NCBI RefSeq assembly: GCF_021043395.1 | Contig: NZ_JAJNKE010000001.1 | Span: 1-64,000 of the forward strand | Direction of reading: 5' to 3' | DNA length: 64,000 nt | Source: Clostridium guangxiense | Lineage (GTDB): Bacteria > Bacillota > Clostridia > Clostridiales > Clostridiaceae | Shown: positions 51,249-60,342 of the stretch, piece after piece | Layout of the letters: every line of letters begins with the position of its first letter | Numbering within the stretch: position 1 is the first letter of the stretch | Notes under the pieces: model-generated | What the model was told of the DNA's origin: nothing | What the model saw: only the letters and a program-made list of their open reading frames with translations | The model's database searches: none | Position numbers and translations under genes: made by a program

Positions 51249-51364
51249 TGCTATCCCTCCTTATCATGAGATAATCATTATCACTTGCATTTTCTAAGTT
51301 AAGTTTAACTCAAATAATCCAATTTTTCAATAGTTCTTATAAGAAATAGATTAAAATATTTGTT

Positions 51365-51406
51365 AAAATAACTGCTGCATATAAATAAACCTGCAGCAGT
51401 TATTTT
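51365..51406 (-). terminator. liv operon terminator
   Basis: Arms AATAACTGCTGCA (51367-51379) and TGCAGCAGTTATT (51392-51404) pair perfectly, followed by T's, immediately after the livF stop. Confidence 0.9.
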
Positions 51407-51408
51407 AA

Positions 51409-52113
51409 CTACTCTCCCAAATAAGCTTTTCTAATAGAGTCACTATTTAATAATTCTCTAGCATCTCCTTCCATGGTAATATTACCAGTTTCAATTACAT
51501 AAGCTTTGTCAGCTATAGATAAAGCCATACGTGCATTTTGCTCTACAAGTAAAATTGTAGTTCCTGCCTCATTTATATCTTTGATTATAGAAAATATATC
51601 CTTAACAACTAAAGGTGCAAGCCCCATGGAAGGCTCATCGAGCAGCAATATTTTAGGTTTAATCATAAGAGCTCTTCCCATGGCAAGCATTTGCTGTTCT
51701 CCTCCACTTAATGTTCCGGCCATCTGTTTAGTCCTTTCTTTAAGTCTTGGAAATTTATCAAAGACATTATCATAATCTTTTTGTATTCCTTTTTTATCTT
51801 TTCTTATATACGCACCTAATTCAAGATTTTCCATAACTGTTAAGTTACAAAAAATTCTTCTTCCCTCCGGTACATGTGATAACCCAAGATGGGGTATTTT
51901 ATAATTTGGCATTAAATTCAAAGCATTTCCTTCAAAATTAATCTCTCCTGAATTTACTTTAACCAACCCAGATATAGCTCTAAGTGTAGATGTTTTTCCC
52001 GCTCCATTCGCCCCTATTAAAGTTACTATTTCCCCTTCATCAACCTCCATATTTATATTTTTAAGAGCATGTATCGCTCCGTAATAAACATTTAAATCTT
52101 TAATTTTAAGCAT
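51409..52113 (-). CDS. livF: branched-chain amino-acid ABC transporter ATPase LivF
   Basis: A 234-residue ABC ATPase. Walker A GANGAGKTST, signature LSGGEQQMLAMGRAL, Walker B ILLLDEPSMGL, switch His replaced by the usual VEQN context. Together with LivG it powers import of leucine, isoleucine and valine. Overlaps the end of livG by 8 bases, so translation is coupled. Confidence 0.95.
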   Translation of the reverse strand: MLKIKDLNVYYGAIHALKNINMEVDEGEIVTLIGANGAGKTSTLRAISGLVKVNSGEINFEGNALNLMPNYKIPHLGLSHVPEGRRIFCNLTVMENLELGAYIRKDKKGIQKDYDNVFDKFPRLKERTKQMAGTLSGGEQQMLAMGRALMIKPKILLLDEPSMGLAPLVVKDIFSIIKDINEAGTTILLVEQNARMALSIADKAYVIETGNITMEGDARELLNSDSIRKAYLGE

Positions 52114-52879
52114 CCATATCCTCCTCTCCTAAATATGCAGTTATAACTTGAGGATTTGATTTTATTTCTGTTGGTGTTCCTTCAGCTATCTTTTTGCCAT
52201 AATCTAAAACAACTATTCTTTCACATAAATTCATTACAAGTTTCATATCATGTTCTATTAATAATATAGAAATTTTAAATCTTTCTCTTATCCATTTAAT
52301 CAGTTCCGTAAGTTCCCTAGTTTCTTGTGGATTCATGCCAGCAGCTGGTTCATCAAGTAACAAAAGTTTAGGGTTAGCTGCTAAAGCTCTTGCTATCTCT
52401 AATTTTCTTTGTTCTCCATAAGGCAAATTTTTTGCCTTTTCATACTTTTTTCCATCTAATTTAAAAATATATAGAAGCTCTAAAGCTTTTTTTTCAATTT
52501 CTTTTTCTTCCTTAAAAAAGCTAGGAAGCCTCAAAATTGAATGAAGTAAATTATATTTAATTTGATAATTAAAAGATATTTTAACATTATCTAATACAGT
52601 TATTTCGTTAAACAAACGTATATTCTGGAAAGTCCTTGCTATTTTTTTCTTTGTTATTTCATATGGTTTTATATTTGTAATATCTTCTCCATTAAACTCT
52701 ATAGTGCCTGAGGTAGGTGTTCTAACCCCTGTTAACATGTTAAATATTGTTGTCTTTCCTGCACCGTTAGGGCCTATAAGCCCTATAAGATCATTATCAC
52801 CTATATTAAGTGAAAAATCATCTACTGCTACAAGTCCCTCAAATTTCATGGTAAGATTACTAGCATTAAGCAGTGGCAT
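52106..52879 (-). CDS. livG: branched-chain amino-acid ABC transporter ATPase LivG
   Basis: A 257-residue ABC ATPase. Walker A GPNGAGKTT, variant signature NLPYGEQRKLEIARAL, Walker B LLLLDEPAAGMNP and the C-terminal LivG extension (GTPTEIKSNPQVITAYLGEE). Overlaps livM by 14 bases. Confidence 0.95.
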   Translation of the reverse strand: MPLLNASNLTMKFEGLVAVDDFSLNIGDNDLIGLIGPNGAGKTTIFNMLTGVRTPTSGTIEFNGEDITNIKPYEITKKKIARTFQNIRLFNEITVLDNVKISFNYQIKYNLLHSILRLPSFFKEEKEIEKKALELLYIFKLDGKKYEKAKNLPYGEQRKLEIARALAANPKLLLLDEPAAGMNPQETRELTELIKWIRERFKISILLIEHDMKLVMNLCERIVVLDYGKKIAEGTPTEIKSNPQVITAYLGEEDMDA

Positions 52880-53810
52880 TATAATTCCCCCTTTTACTTT
52901 TTCTTCTTAACAGTTTTGAAGGTGACATTCCCTTTGCATTTAATATCATTATTACAATTAGAAGTATTGGATATATAACCATTCTTAAGTCTCCAAAACC
53001 CCTAAGTCCTTCAGGCAAATAAGTAAGTACAATGGTGGATAATATGCATCCTGGAATGTTTCCAATACCACCTAATACCACATACACAACAAAATCTGTA
53101 GACTTTAAAAAATTAAAAGACTGTGGTTCTATATACATCATATAATGAGAGTATACTCCTCCTGCAATACCAGCCAAAAAAGCACCAACTACGAAAGCCA
53201 TTATCTTATATTTTGTAGTATTAATACCCATGGCCTCCGCTGCTATTTCATCTTCACGAACAGAAATCATGGCTCTTCCCTGAGAAGAGTGTACTATATT
53301 GTAAATTACAATTATGCTTGCAATCATAATAAAGAAAGCCCACGCAAAATTTGTTTTTCCCGGAATACCTGTAAGTCCTTGAGCTCCACCAATTTGAGGT
53401 ATGTTTTGAATAATTACAACTATTATCTGACAAAACCCCAAAGTCGTAATTGCAAGGTAATCTCCTTTTAGTTTTAAAGTTGGAATTCCTATTAAAAATC
53501 CTATAATTGCTGCTAAAATTCCTCCACTTAATAATGCTAGTGGAAATGGCAAGTTAAGTTTTATTGTAATCATTGCCGATGTGTAGGCTCCTATTGACAT
53601 AAAACCTGAATGACCCAAGGTAAACTGACCAGTAAAGCCTAGTATTAAGTTTAAGCTTAAGGCTAAAACTATATTTATGCATATTAATATAAGTATCCTT
53701 TCGTAATATGCACTTAATATTCCTTTATATATAAGTAATGAAAAAACTACAAATATTATTAAAGAAGCTAAAATAAATATTCCTAATCTCTTAAAACTGC
53801 TTTTAACCAT
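52866..53810 (-). CDS. livM: branched-chain amino-acid ABC transporter permease LivM
   Basis: A 314-residue polytopic membrane permease with the LivM-type segments GFTGQFTLGHSGFMSIGAYT, LKGDYLAITTLGFCQIIVVI and GGIGNIPGCILSTIVLTYLP. Forms the translocation pore with LivH. It starts 11 bases after livH and overlaps livG. Confidence 0.95.
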   Translation of the reverse strand: MVKSSFKRLGIFILASLIIFVVFSLLIYKGILSAYYERILILICINIVLALSLNLILGFTGQFTLGHSGFMSIGAYTSAMITIKLNLPFPLALLSGGILAAIIGFLIGIPTLKLKGDYLAITTLGFCQIIVVIIQNIPQIGGAQGLTGIPGKTNFAWAFFIMIASIIVIYNIVHSSQGRAMISVREDEIAAEAMGINTTKYKIMAFVVGAFLAGIAGGVYSHYMMYIEPQSFNFLKSTDFVVYVVLGGIGNIPGCILSTIVLTYLPEGLRGFGDLRMVIYPILLIVIMILNAKGMSPSKLLRRKSKRGNYNATA

Positions 53811-53821
53811 ATTCTAGTCAC

Positions 53822-54706
53822 CTACACTTTCACATTAACTTTTTTACCCAAAATTCCAGAAGGTTTAATGAGCAAGATTATTATTAAAATAGTAAAGGCA
53901 ATTGCATCTGAAAGTTTAGATGAAATATAAACCTTTGTAAAAGTTTCAGCTACTCCCATTATAATTCCACCAAGAACTGCCCCTGGAATTATTCCTATTC
54001 CGCCAAGCACTGCTGCAACAAACGCTTTAAGCCCTGGCATTATTCCCATATATGGATCAATTCTTGAATATAAAATACCAACTAAAACTCCAGCGGCACC
54101 TGCAAGTGCAGAACCTATAGCAAAGGTAACAGAAATTATATTGTTTATATTTATGCCCATTAACGCAGCTGCATCCTTATCAAAAGAAGTTGCTCTCATA
54201 GCTTTACCAACCTTAGTTTTAAAAACTATTATTTGGAGAATTACTGCAAGTAAAATTGAAATCAATATAATAAGCAGATGAAGTGAATTTAACCTTAAAG
54301 CGCCAATTTGAATTATTTTTTCAGGCAAAAGCTTTGAAGGATAAGTTCTGTAGTCTGGTCCAAAAATAAAGTTTAATCTGCTTCCATTCTCTAAAAGAAG
54401 TGACATTCCAATAGCAGTTATGAGAAGTGACAGTTTGGGGGAGTTTCTAAGTGGCTTATATGCTATTTTCTCAATTAAAATTCCTAAAATACCTGCTCCT
54501 ATCATACCAACTAAAAGAGTTGGTATGAATGGTAGTTTGAAAATTGTTGCTGCAAAGAACCCAAAGAAAGCCCCCATCATATATATATCACCATGGGCAA
54601 AGTTTATAAGTCCTATTATGCCATACACCATGGTATAGCCTATGGCAATAAGTGCATATACACTTCCCAGTGCAAGTCCATTTATAACCTGTTGTAAAAA
54701 TTCCAT
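53822..54706 (-). CDS. livH: branched-chain amino-acid ABC transporter permease LivH
   Basis: A 294-residue permease with the LivH signature near its start (LALGSVYALIAIGYTMVYGI, INFAHGDIYMMGA) and the inner repeat VLGGIGIIPGAVLGGIIMGV. Second gene of the liv operon, 34 bases after livK. Confidence 0.95.
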   Translation of the reverse strand: MEFLQQVINGLALGSVYALIAIGYTMVYGIIGLINFAHGDIYMMGAFFGFFAATIFKLPFIPTLLVGMIGAGILGILIEKIAYKPLRNSPKLSLLITAIGMSLLLENGSRLNFIFGPDYRTYPSKLLPEKIIQIGALRLNSLHLLIILISILLAVILQIIVFKTKVGKAMRATSFDKDAAALMGININNIISVTFAIGSALAGAAGVLVGILYSRIDPYMGIMPGLKAFVAAVLGGIGIIPGAVLGGIIMGVAETFTKVYISSKLSDAIAFTILIIILLIKPSGILGKKVNVKV

Positions 54707-54740
54707 TTGCTATACACCTCATTTCTAAATTTTATTAACT

Positions 54741-55892
54741 CTAAGGCTGTACCTTTTCTATAAAATCAAAATCCTTGTTCTTACTATTAGCTTTTAATAT
54801 TACTGCAGCTTTTACCGCATCTCTATTTTTATCAAATTTTATTTTGCCTGATACGACAGTACCACTATAAGTTTTTAAAGCTTTTTTTATACTTTCACCA
54901 TCTGTTTTGCCAGCTTTTTGAATGCATTGAATTAATACTTTTCCAGCATCATAATTTAAAGCTGCCATCCCATCAGGTGTGTTACCATACTTTTTCTTAT
55001 AGCTAGCTATAAACTTTGTAACTTCAGCGGAAGTATCCTTAGCTGAATAATGATCTGAAAAACATGCACCATCTACAGCGTCACCACCAACCTTAAATAA
55101 ATCAGCAGAATCCCATCCATCGCCACCTAAAAAAGTAGCTTTAATTCCTTGATCTCTTGCCTGTTTTGCTATCATACCAACAGTAGCATAGTAATCTGGC
55201 AAGAATAAAACATCTGGATTTTTCGGTTTTATTTTTGTAAGTTGAGCGTTAAAGTCTTGATCATTTGTGTTATATGTTTCAGAATCAACAATTTTACCTC
55301 CTGATGATTTAAATGCTTTCTCAAAATATTCTGCAAGGCCTTTTGAATAATCATTTCCATTATCATATAAAATTGCTGCGGTCTTTGCTTTTAAATTTTT
55401 ATTTGCATATTTAGCAACAACTGTACCTTGAAATGGATCAATAAAACAAGTTCTATAAATATAATCTCCTGCTTGAGTAATTTTAGGATTAGTTCCTGTT
55501 CCCGTAACCATAGGTACTTTATTTCTTTGTGCTATCGGTGCAAGAGAATTTGCACAAGTACTTGTAAGCGGTCCTATTATTGCAGCTACTTTATCATCAT
55601 TTATAAGTTTTTGACCAACATTTACAGCAGATGCAGGTTTATTTTCATCATCTTCATAAATAAATTTTACCTTCTTTCCATTAATTCCTCCTTTATTATT
55701 AACTTCTGCTTGGAGTAAATTAAGACCATTTCTTGCGGATGTTCCATAAGCTGCAATTTGACCTGTAAGTGGAACAACTACACCAATTTTAATAGTTCCA
55801 CTAGAACTTCCACCTGCACTAGCATCACATGCTGAAAAAATACTAGTTAGCATTAATGCAGTAAGTCCTAAAGCAATTTTTTTCTTAAACAT
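54741..55892 (-). CDS. livK: branched-chain amino-acid binding lipoprotein LivK/LivJ
   Basis: A 383-residue periplasmic-type binding protein anchored as a lipoprotein: lipobox SIFSAC with Cys22. The mature part shows the LivJ/K fold: IKIGVVVPLTGQIAAYGTSA, GGINGKKVKFIYEDDENKP, VAAIIGPLTSTCANSLAPIA. It captures branched-chain amino acids for LivHMGF. ATG 55892 follows AAGGGGGAATTCTT. The promoter and a 41-bp palindrome lie upstream. Confidence 0.95.
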   Translation of the reverse strand: MFKKKIALGLTALMLTSIFSACDASAGGSSSGTIKIGVVVPLTGQIAAYGTSARNGLNLLQAEVNNKGGINGKKVKFIYEDDENKPASAVNVGQKLINDDKVAAIIGPLTSTCANSLAPIAQRNKVPMVTGTGTNPKITQAGDYIYRTCFIDPFQGTVVAKYANKNLKAKTAAILYDNGNDYSKGLAEYFEKAFKSSGGKIVDSETYNTNDQDFNAQLTKIKPKNPDVLFLPDYYATVGMIAKQARDQGIKATFLGGDGWDSADLFKVGGDAVDGACFSDHYSAKDTSAEVTKFIASYKKKYGNTPDGMAALNYDAGKVLIQCIQKAGKTDGESIKKALKTYSGTVVSGKIKFDKNRDAVKAAVILKANSKNKDFDFIEKVQP

Positions 55893-55919
55893 AAGAATTC
55901 CCCCTTGTAAAGTTTACAT

Positions 55920-56010
55920 ATTATGTAACGTTTGTTATTTTACATAATGATATCACAGTTTTATTATTTATTCAACATTTTATTAATAATTTATTAATAA
56001 AATGTTGAAT
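55920..56010 (-). promoter_or_regulatory. liv promoter with 41-bp palindromic operator
   Basis: On the minus strand TTGAAT (55970-55975) and TATCAT (55947-55952), spacing 17, form the likely promoter. Its -35 box is the end of a perfect palindrome with 20-bp arms (55970-55989 and 55991-56010) around one central base. A second inverted repeat, ATTATGTAA/TTACATAAT (55920-55928 and 55940-55948), overlaps the -10 and start region. Both are probable repressor sites. Confidence 0.7.
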
Positions 56011-56085
56011 TTATTTATAATTTAATTTATAATGTGCGCTATTTATGCTATTTTATTATTCGCTAAATATCTGTAATTTGCATAA

Positions 56086-56124
56086 AAAAATTGCAGTGTG
56101 AATTATATCACACTGCAATTTTTT
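56086..56124 (-). terminator. ilvE terminator
   Basis: Arms AAATTGCAGTGTGA (56088-56101) and TCACACTGCAATTT (56109-56122) pair perfectly and run into T's just after the ilvE stop. Confidence 0.92.
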
Positions 56125-56132
56125 GCCTTATA

Positions 56133-57047
56133 TTAATAAACAGGAGTACAGCTATCTGCGTATTTATCATTTTTACCAGTAGCAACTTCAAAGAATAAGT
56201 TCTTAATTTTCTTGCATACTTCTCCCTGTTTTCCATCTCCTACAACCCTATTATCAATTTTAACAATAGGTGTAACCTCCATAGCCGTTCCACTAAAGAA
56301 CATTTCATCTGAAGCATAGAGTTCTGTTCTTGCTATACTTCTTTCAACTACTTCTATTCCAAGTTCCTCTTTTGCAAGTTTCATAACTAAATCTCTTGTT
56401 ATTCCTTCAAGAATGTTATCAGAAGGTGGAGGTGTTATTAACTTTCCCTTTTTAACAATAAATACATTTTCTCCAGGTCCTTCACAAACATGGTTAGTGT
56501 TTGTTAAAAATAATGCTTCATCAAATCCGTTTTGCGCAGCTTCAAGTGATGCTAATGCTGAGTTAAGATATGCAGCTATAGGTTTTGTTCTTGGAGGAAG
56601 CATATTATCCTCTAACCTTCTCCATGAAGATACACATACACTTAATTCTGGTTTTCCAGCATACTTGTCTAATGGTTGACAGTAAATAAGTACTCTATTA
56701 TCATCATCAGCTAAAGTTGGACCTATGCTATCAGCCCCCTTATATGCAATAGGTCTTATGTATGTTGTTTGCTTAAAATTATTTTTCTTTAAGAGCTCAA
56801 CAGTAGCTTTACTCAAATCTTCAACAGTATAATTTATATTTATATTTAATGATTTACATGATTGAAGAAATCTAGTATAGTGCTCTCTTAACTTAAAACC
56901 ATAAAGTTGACCGCTATCCTCATCAAAGTAAGCTCTGATACCTTCAAAGCATCCAAGACCATAATTGAATACTTTAGATCTTATGCTTATTTTCACCTCA
57001 CTTTCCTTTACAATATTACCTTCGTAAAAAACGTATGATTCTGACAT
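56133..57047 (-). CDS. ilvE: branched-chain amino-acid aminotransferase IlvE
   Basis: A 304-residue PLP-dependent class IV aminotransferase. Conserved segments include FNYGLGCFEGIRAY, TYIRPIAYKGADSIG, PPRTKPIAAYLNS (Lys155, the PLP lysine position), NTNHVCEGPGENVFIV and MFFSGTAMEVTPI. It interconverts leucine, isoleucine and valine with their keto acids. ATG 57047 follows AGGGGGC. A T-box leader lies immediately upstream, so expression responds to an uncharged branched-chain tRNA; the liv transporter is the next gene downstream. Confidence 0.96.
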   Translation of the reverse strand: MSESYVFYEGNIVKESEVKISIRSKVFNYGLGCFEGIRAYFDEDSGQLYGFKLREHYTRFLQSCKSLNININYTVEDLSKATVELLKKNNFKQTTYIRPIAYKGADSIGPTLADDDNRVLIYCQPLDKYAGKPELSVCVSSWRRLEDNMLPPRTKPIAAYLNSALASLEAAQNGFDEALFLTNTNHVCEGPGENVFIVKKGKLITPPPSDNILEGITRDLVMKLAKEELGIEVVERSIARTELYASDEMFFSGTAMEVTPIVKIDNRVVGDGKQGEVCKKIKNLFFEVATGKNDKYADSCTPVY

Positions 57048-57079
57048 TAAAAAGCCCCCTAAATATTATTTTAATTTAT

Positions 57080-57349
57080 AAAAAAATTAGACCTCACTCC
57101 TAATGGAGCGAAGTCTAATCGCGGTACCACCCATCTTATTAAATAAACTGTTGAATAATTCTCCCCAACAACAGCTAGTATTTTACTCATTAAATAACGG
57201 CAAAACCGACGAATCCTACTCCGTTCAAATCCGTAACTCCAAGGCTACCTTCTGCAACTCAAATTTATAAGCTTTCACCAACTCTTACTCTCTGTATAAT
57301 TCTCATTACATACTCTTCCTCTTCTAAGTTTTTAACAATTAATAATTTT
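57080..57349 (-). promoter_or_regulatory. T-box leader of ilvE
   Basis: On the minus strand the T-box core GGGTGGTACCGCG (57120-57132) is followed by a terminator hairpin (ATTAGAC...GTCTAAT, 57087-57119) and a T run. Upstream, the stem-I elements AGAGAG, GGTGAAAGC and GTAGCCTTGGAGT fit the usual pattern; if the codon before GCC is the specifier it reads GUA (valine), which is tentative. The antiterminator forms when uncharged tRNA binds. Confidence 0.93.
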
Positions 57350-57355
57350 CTTACA

Positions 57356-57384
57356 ATTATACTACCAACGATTTTTGAAGTCAA
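57356..57384 (-). promoter_or_regulatory. promoter of the T-box/ilvE transcript
   Basis: On the minus strand TTGACT (57379-57384), 17 bases, TATAAT (57356-57361): a near-perfect sigma-A promoter just after the stop of the sigma-factor gene. Confidence 0.85.
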
Positions 57385-57387
57385 CGC

Positions 57388-58119
57388 CTACATTCCTTTA
57401 ATTTTTATTTTCTTTAACGCAACATACTTTATCTCAGATATTTTTTTTGGTGATATATTAATCTCTTTTGATATATTTTTTATTGACCTATTATATAATA
57501 TCGATTTTATTAAAATGCTTTTCTCTAGATCTGACAGTTTAACTTTTATTTTGTTTTGTAAGAACTCAAGATACAACCTGTCATCAACCCTTCTATAGTT
57601 TATATCTTCATATATTAGATTTTCTAAAAATTCTGTTTCTTCATCTTTAGACACTTCTAAGTTTAAAGATAACACATTATTTAAATCAACCAATTGTATC
57701 ATATGTTTATATTCATTAAAATTCATCTTCATTTTGCCACATATAACTTCTTCTGGATATCCATCTCTTTGTAGTTCTTCTCTTTTCTTTTTAAAAACTA
57801 CTATCTTTGATACTACATGTTCAGGAATTTTTATAAACGTATACTTATTTTTTATTTGTGATATTAAAGTATACTGTATAGTATTGTAAACATGTGTCGA
57901 GAATTTTACATTTTTATCTTCGTTATAAGTATTTATCGCCTTGATTATGCCTATTATTCCATCCTGTTTAAGATCCTCTTTAGGTAAATTTCTGTTATTC
58001 CTATAAAAATAATTTAATATCTTGTTCAAGTATTTGGTACTGTACTCTATAATAAATTTTTTAGCTTCATCATCTCCACACTTTGCTTTATAAACTATAT
58101 CCTCTATACTATCATTCAT
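57388..58119 (-). CDS. sigma-70 family RNA polymerase sigma factor
   Basis: A 243-residue sigma factor. Region 2 is visible as LPKEDLKQDGIIGIIKAINT and VKFSTHVYNTIQYTLISQ; region 4 as LSDLEKSILIKSILYNRSI and ISKEINISPKKISEIKYVAL. Region 3 is short. The layout resembles sporulation- or stress-type SigH/SigB-F relatives but not a named one. ATG 58119 follows AGGAGGGTAAA. It follows a small region-4-like gene by 13 bases. Confidence 0.85.
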   Translation of the reverse strand: MNDSIEDIVYKAKCGDDEAKKFIIEYSTKYLNKILNYFYRNNRNLPKEDLKQDGIIGIIKAINTYNEDKNVKFSTHVYNTIQYTLISQIKNKYTFIKIPEHVVSKIVVFKKKREELQRDGYPEEVICGKMKMNFNEYKHMIQLVDLNNVLSLNLEVSKDEETEFLENLIYEDINYRRVDDRLYLEFLQNKIKVKLSDLEKSILIKSILYNRSIKNISKEINISPKKISEIKYVALKKIKIKGM

Positions 58120-58132
58120 TTTTACCCTCCTA

Positions 58133-58504
58133 TCAGTTTAGATATAATGCTGAATCTAAGTGATTTAAAATTTTCTTTCTAATTCTATAATAGCTTCTAT
58201 CCTTAATATACATTTTATCTTCTATTTGTGTAACACTAAATTTACACTTATATTTCAGTTCTACATATTTCTTTTCTTCTGGTGCAAGACTATTTATAAT
58301 TTCCTCTAAATGTTTATTTTTAAATCTTATCTCTGACACTATTTCTTTTATATCCTGTATTTCCTTTGTAAAATCACGCTTCATCCTATGTTTATTTTCA
58401 TTGTAGTATCTTACCTTACTTTCATATGCTTCAGCATTTTGCATATCAGCATAGTACATAGATACTATATTTTCTATTTTTTTATCCTTTATTCTTGAAC
58501 TCAT
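58133..58504 (-). CDS. small sigma region 4-like/phage ArpU-type regulator, 123 aa
   Basis: Helical protein with a C-terminal helix-turn-helix (LAPEEKKYVELKYKCKFSVT, IEDKMYIKDRSYYRIRKKIL) of sigma region 4 type, as in phage late-gene regulators and anti-sigma/auxiliary proteins. It lies immediately before the sigma-factor gene and is probably co-transcribed. The function may be to assist or antagonise that sigma factor (inferred). Confidence 0.65.
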   Translation of the reverse strand: MSSRIKDKKIENIVSMYYADMQNAEAYESKVRYYNENKHRMKRDFTKEIQDIKEIVSEIRFKNKHLEEIINSLAPEEKKYVELKYKCKFSVTQIEDKMYIKDRSYYRIRKKILNHLDSALYLN

Positions 58505-58647
58505 AAAAACAACTCCTTTTTATTTCATGTGTCACCCTATATAAACATTATATAACATATATTTTATATAATGCAACTATTTCTTGTATAATATTACATG
58601 TTATTGATATTTTATGATACAATTATTTTGTAATTTTATTAAAGGAG

Positions 58648-59067
58648 ATGAGCATTATAGAAAATAAATTATTAAAAAATTCTTCTGAAACATTTGGAAA
58701 TTACATAAAAAGAATACGTGAATTACGAGGATATTCCCAAAGAAAATTATCTACTATTACAGCGTTGAGTAACACAACAATATCTAGAATAGAAAAAGGT
58801 GGAGACCATGGAATCGAAAATCCAGATATATATACAGTAGTTAAATTGGCAGAAGGTCTAAAGATTGATAAAGAACAAATGCTCATAGCTGCAGGATATT
58901 TAGATGAAAAACAAAATGAAGAAGCCCACGATATAAAGCAAATTATCATAGAAGCTCTTCAAAAACTTGGCTGGGCAAATTCATTACAAGACATAAATGA
59001 TGAGACTATTGATTTCGTGGAATTTACATTAAAAAAGTATGGTATAAAAAATAAGCAAATACCTTGA
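58648..59067 (+). CDS. XRE-family transcriptional regulator, 139 aa
   Basis: N-terminal helix-turn-helix (FGNYIKRIRELRGYSQRKLS, SNTTISRIEKGG, VVKLAEGLKIDKEQMLIAAG) and a C-terminal helical domain (HDIKQIIIEALQKLGWANSL). Plus strand, divergent from the sigma-like genes. The AAAGGAGATGAGC ribosome site overlaps the only in-frame ATG (58648), with no spacing; an ATT codon 6 bases further on would have ideal spacing. The true start is therefore uncertain. Confidence 0.85.
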   Translation: MSIIENKLLKNSSETFGNYIKRIRELRGYSQRKLSTITALSNTTISRIEKGGDHGIENPDIYTVVKLAEGLKIDKEQMLIAAGYLDEKQNEEAHDIKQIIIEALQKLGWANSLQDINDETIDFVEFTLKKYGIKNKQIP

Positions 59068-59115
59068 ATATTTGAAATCAATTAATATTTATATTAATTG
59101 ATTTCAAATATAAAA

Positions 59116-59913
59116 TTAGTTTATTTGTCTCATTAAATTTGCATTAATTTTTCTATCATCTGATTTTATACTTTTTATTTTAACTACAAATTTCTCTCCT
59201 ATTGAAGGTGAAAAATTAGACCAATTTGGAAATGGACATAAACAATTCATCCCTTCTCTTATTGTAAGAAATATTCCATAAGGCTGTATTCCTGTAACTT
59301 CAGCTACATATTCTCCACCTTTTTTAATTGAATTTATTAATATGTTATATGGATCATCTTTAGCTTCCTTCAGTGAAATATCCACAACATTATTTTCAAT
59401 ATCAATTTTCTTTATTATACCTTGAATCTTGTCACCTATTTTTACATGTTTGTTTATATCATCTATGTAACCATAATCAATTTCTGATATTGGAACACTG
59501 CATTCAACCCCATAACAATCAACTGTACAGCTTTTTCTACCCACAGATGTAACCCTAACAAAAACCTTATCTCCAACTTTATATTTTTTTAATTCTATAT
59601 TTTTTCTAAGTTCCATAGCCTTAAACCGTGAAGCAATGGCAATTTTATTTGTTTCATCAATTTCTTTTATTAAATAATCAATCTCGGCACCAAGCATACT
59701 TCTAATTACTTTTTTGTCTTGTCTTGTTATATTCATATCCTTGGCTGGTATAATTATTTTAAATTCACCAAGAAATACAACACCACAATCAATAATCTCA
59801 TCATCACTAACCTTAAAATTTTCTACAGCCGCTAAAATTCCTGTAAGTATTTTTTTGCTTTGTTTAGATGCCATAATTTCACATAAAGCTCTATCCAAAA
59901 TTTTGTAAGACAT
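59116..59913 (-). CDS. protein with S1 RNA-binding domains, 265 aa
   Basis: Two clear S1 domains are visible (YKVGDKVFVRVTSVGRKSCT, then GGEYVAEVTGIQPYGIFLTI) and a possible degenerate one near residues 40-105. Such proteins bind RNA, often as ribosomal S1-like or phage/plasmid accessory proteins. ATG 59913 is preferred (the ATG at 59922 overlaps GGGG). Convergent with the XRE regulator: the two stops are about 50 bases apart. Confidence 0.8.
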   Translation of the reverse strand: MSYKILDRALCEIMASKQSKKILTGILAAVENFKVSDDEIIDCGVVFLGEFKIIIPAKDMNITRQDKKVIRSMLGAEIDYLIKEIDETNKIAIASRFKAMELRKNIELKKYKVGDKVFVRVTSVGRKSCTVDCYGVECSVPISEIDYGYIDDINKHVKIGDKIQGIIKKIDIENNVVDISLKEAKDDPYNILINSIKKGGEYVAEVTGIQPYGIFLTIREGMNCLCPFPNWSNFSPSIGEKFVVKIKSIKSDDRKINANLMRQIN

Positions 59914-60342
59914 ATGCATCATCCCCTTATTACTTATAGATTTATTTCATCTTTAAAGACATTATATATCATTTATTAATTTTACATCTTATCTATTTTT
60001 TTACATATTTGTGTCTCAAAACTACACGAATATTGCCACATAGTAATAAAGATAAGACGAGAATATCATAAAGATATTAATTATAAAAGGGTTTGCTACT
60101 TAACTCTAGTTTTAATCTCAAAATATATATGTAAAAAAAGAAAGTTTAAATTTATATTCCACAATAATCCAGTTTTTAATACACTAACAAGATATTTATG
60201 GTCAATTTTAAAAAAAACAGGTGCTAAGCAATAACACCTGTTTAAAAATTTTATTTTTTTATGCTGTCTACTTAATAGAAAACAGTTCATTTTACTAGTT
60301 CAGCAACTTATTATAATATATTAATAAAAAGTGATTTGCAAG
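59914..60342. other. gene-poor intergenic region
   Basis: Holds the sedolisin terminator: arms AACAGGTG and CACCTGTT with T's on the minus strand at about 60216-60244, 100 bases after that stop. The only open frame of note (60096-60290 minus) runs through this hairpin and has no ribosome site. Otherwise nothing is seen. Confidence 0.5.

Noticed and set aside
60096-60290. 64-codon minus-strand open frame
   Set aside because: Runs across the sedolisin terminator, no ribosome site, no protein-like pattern.
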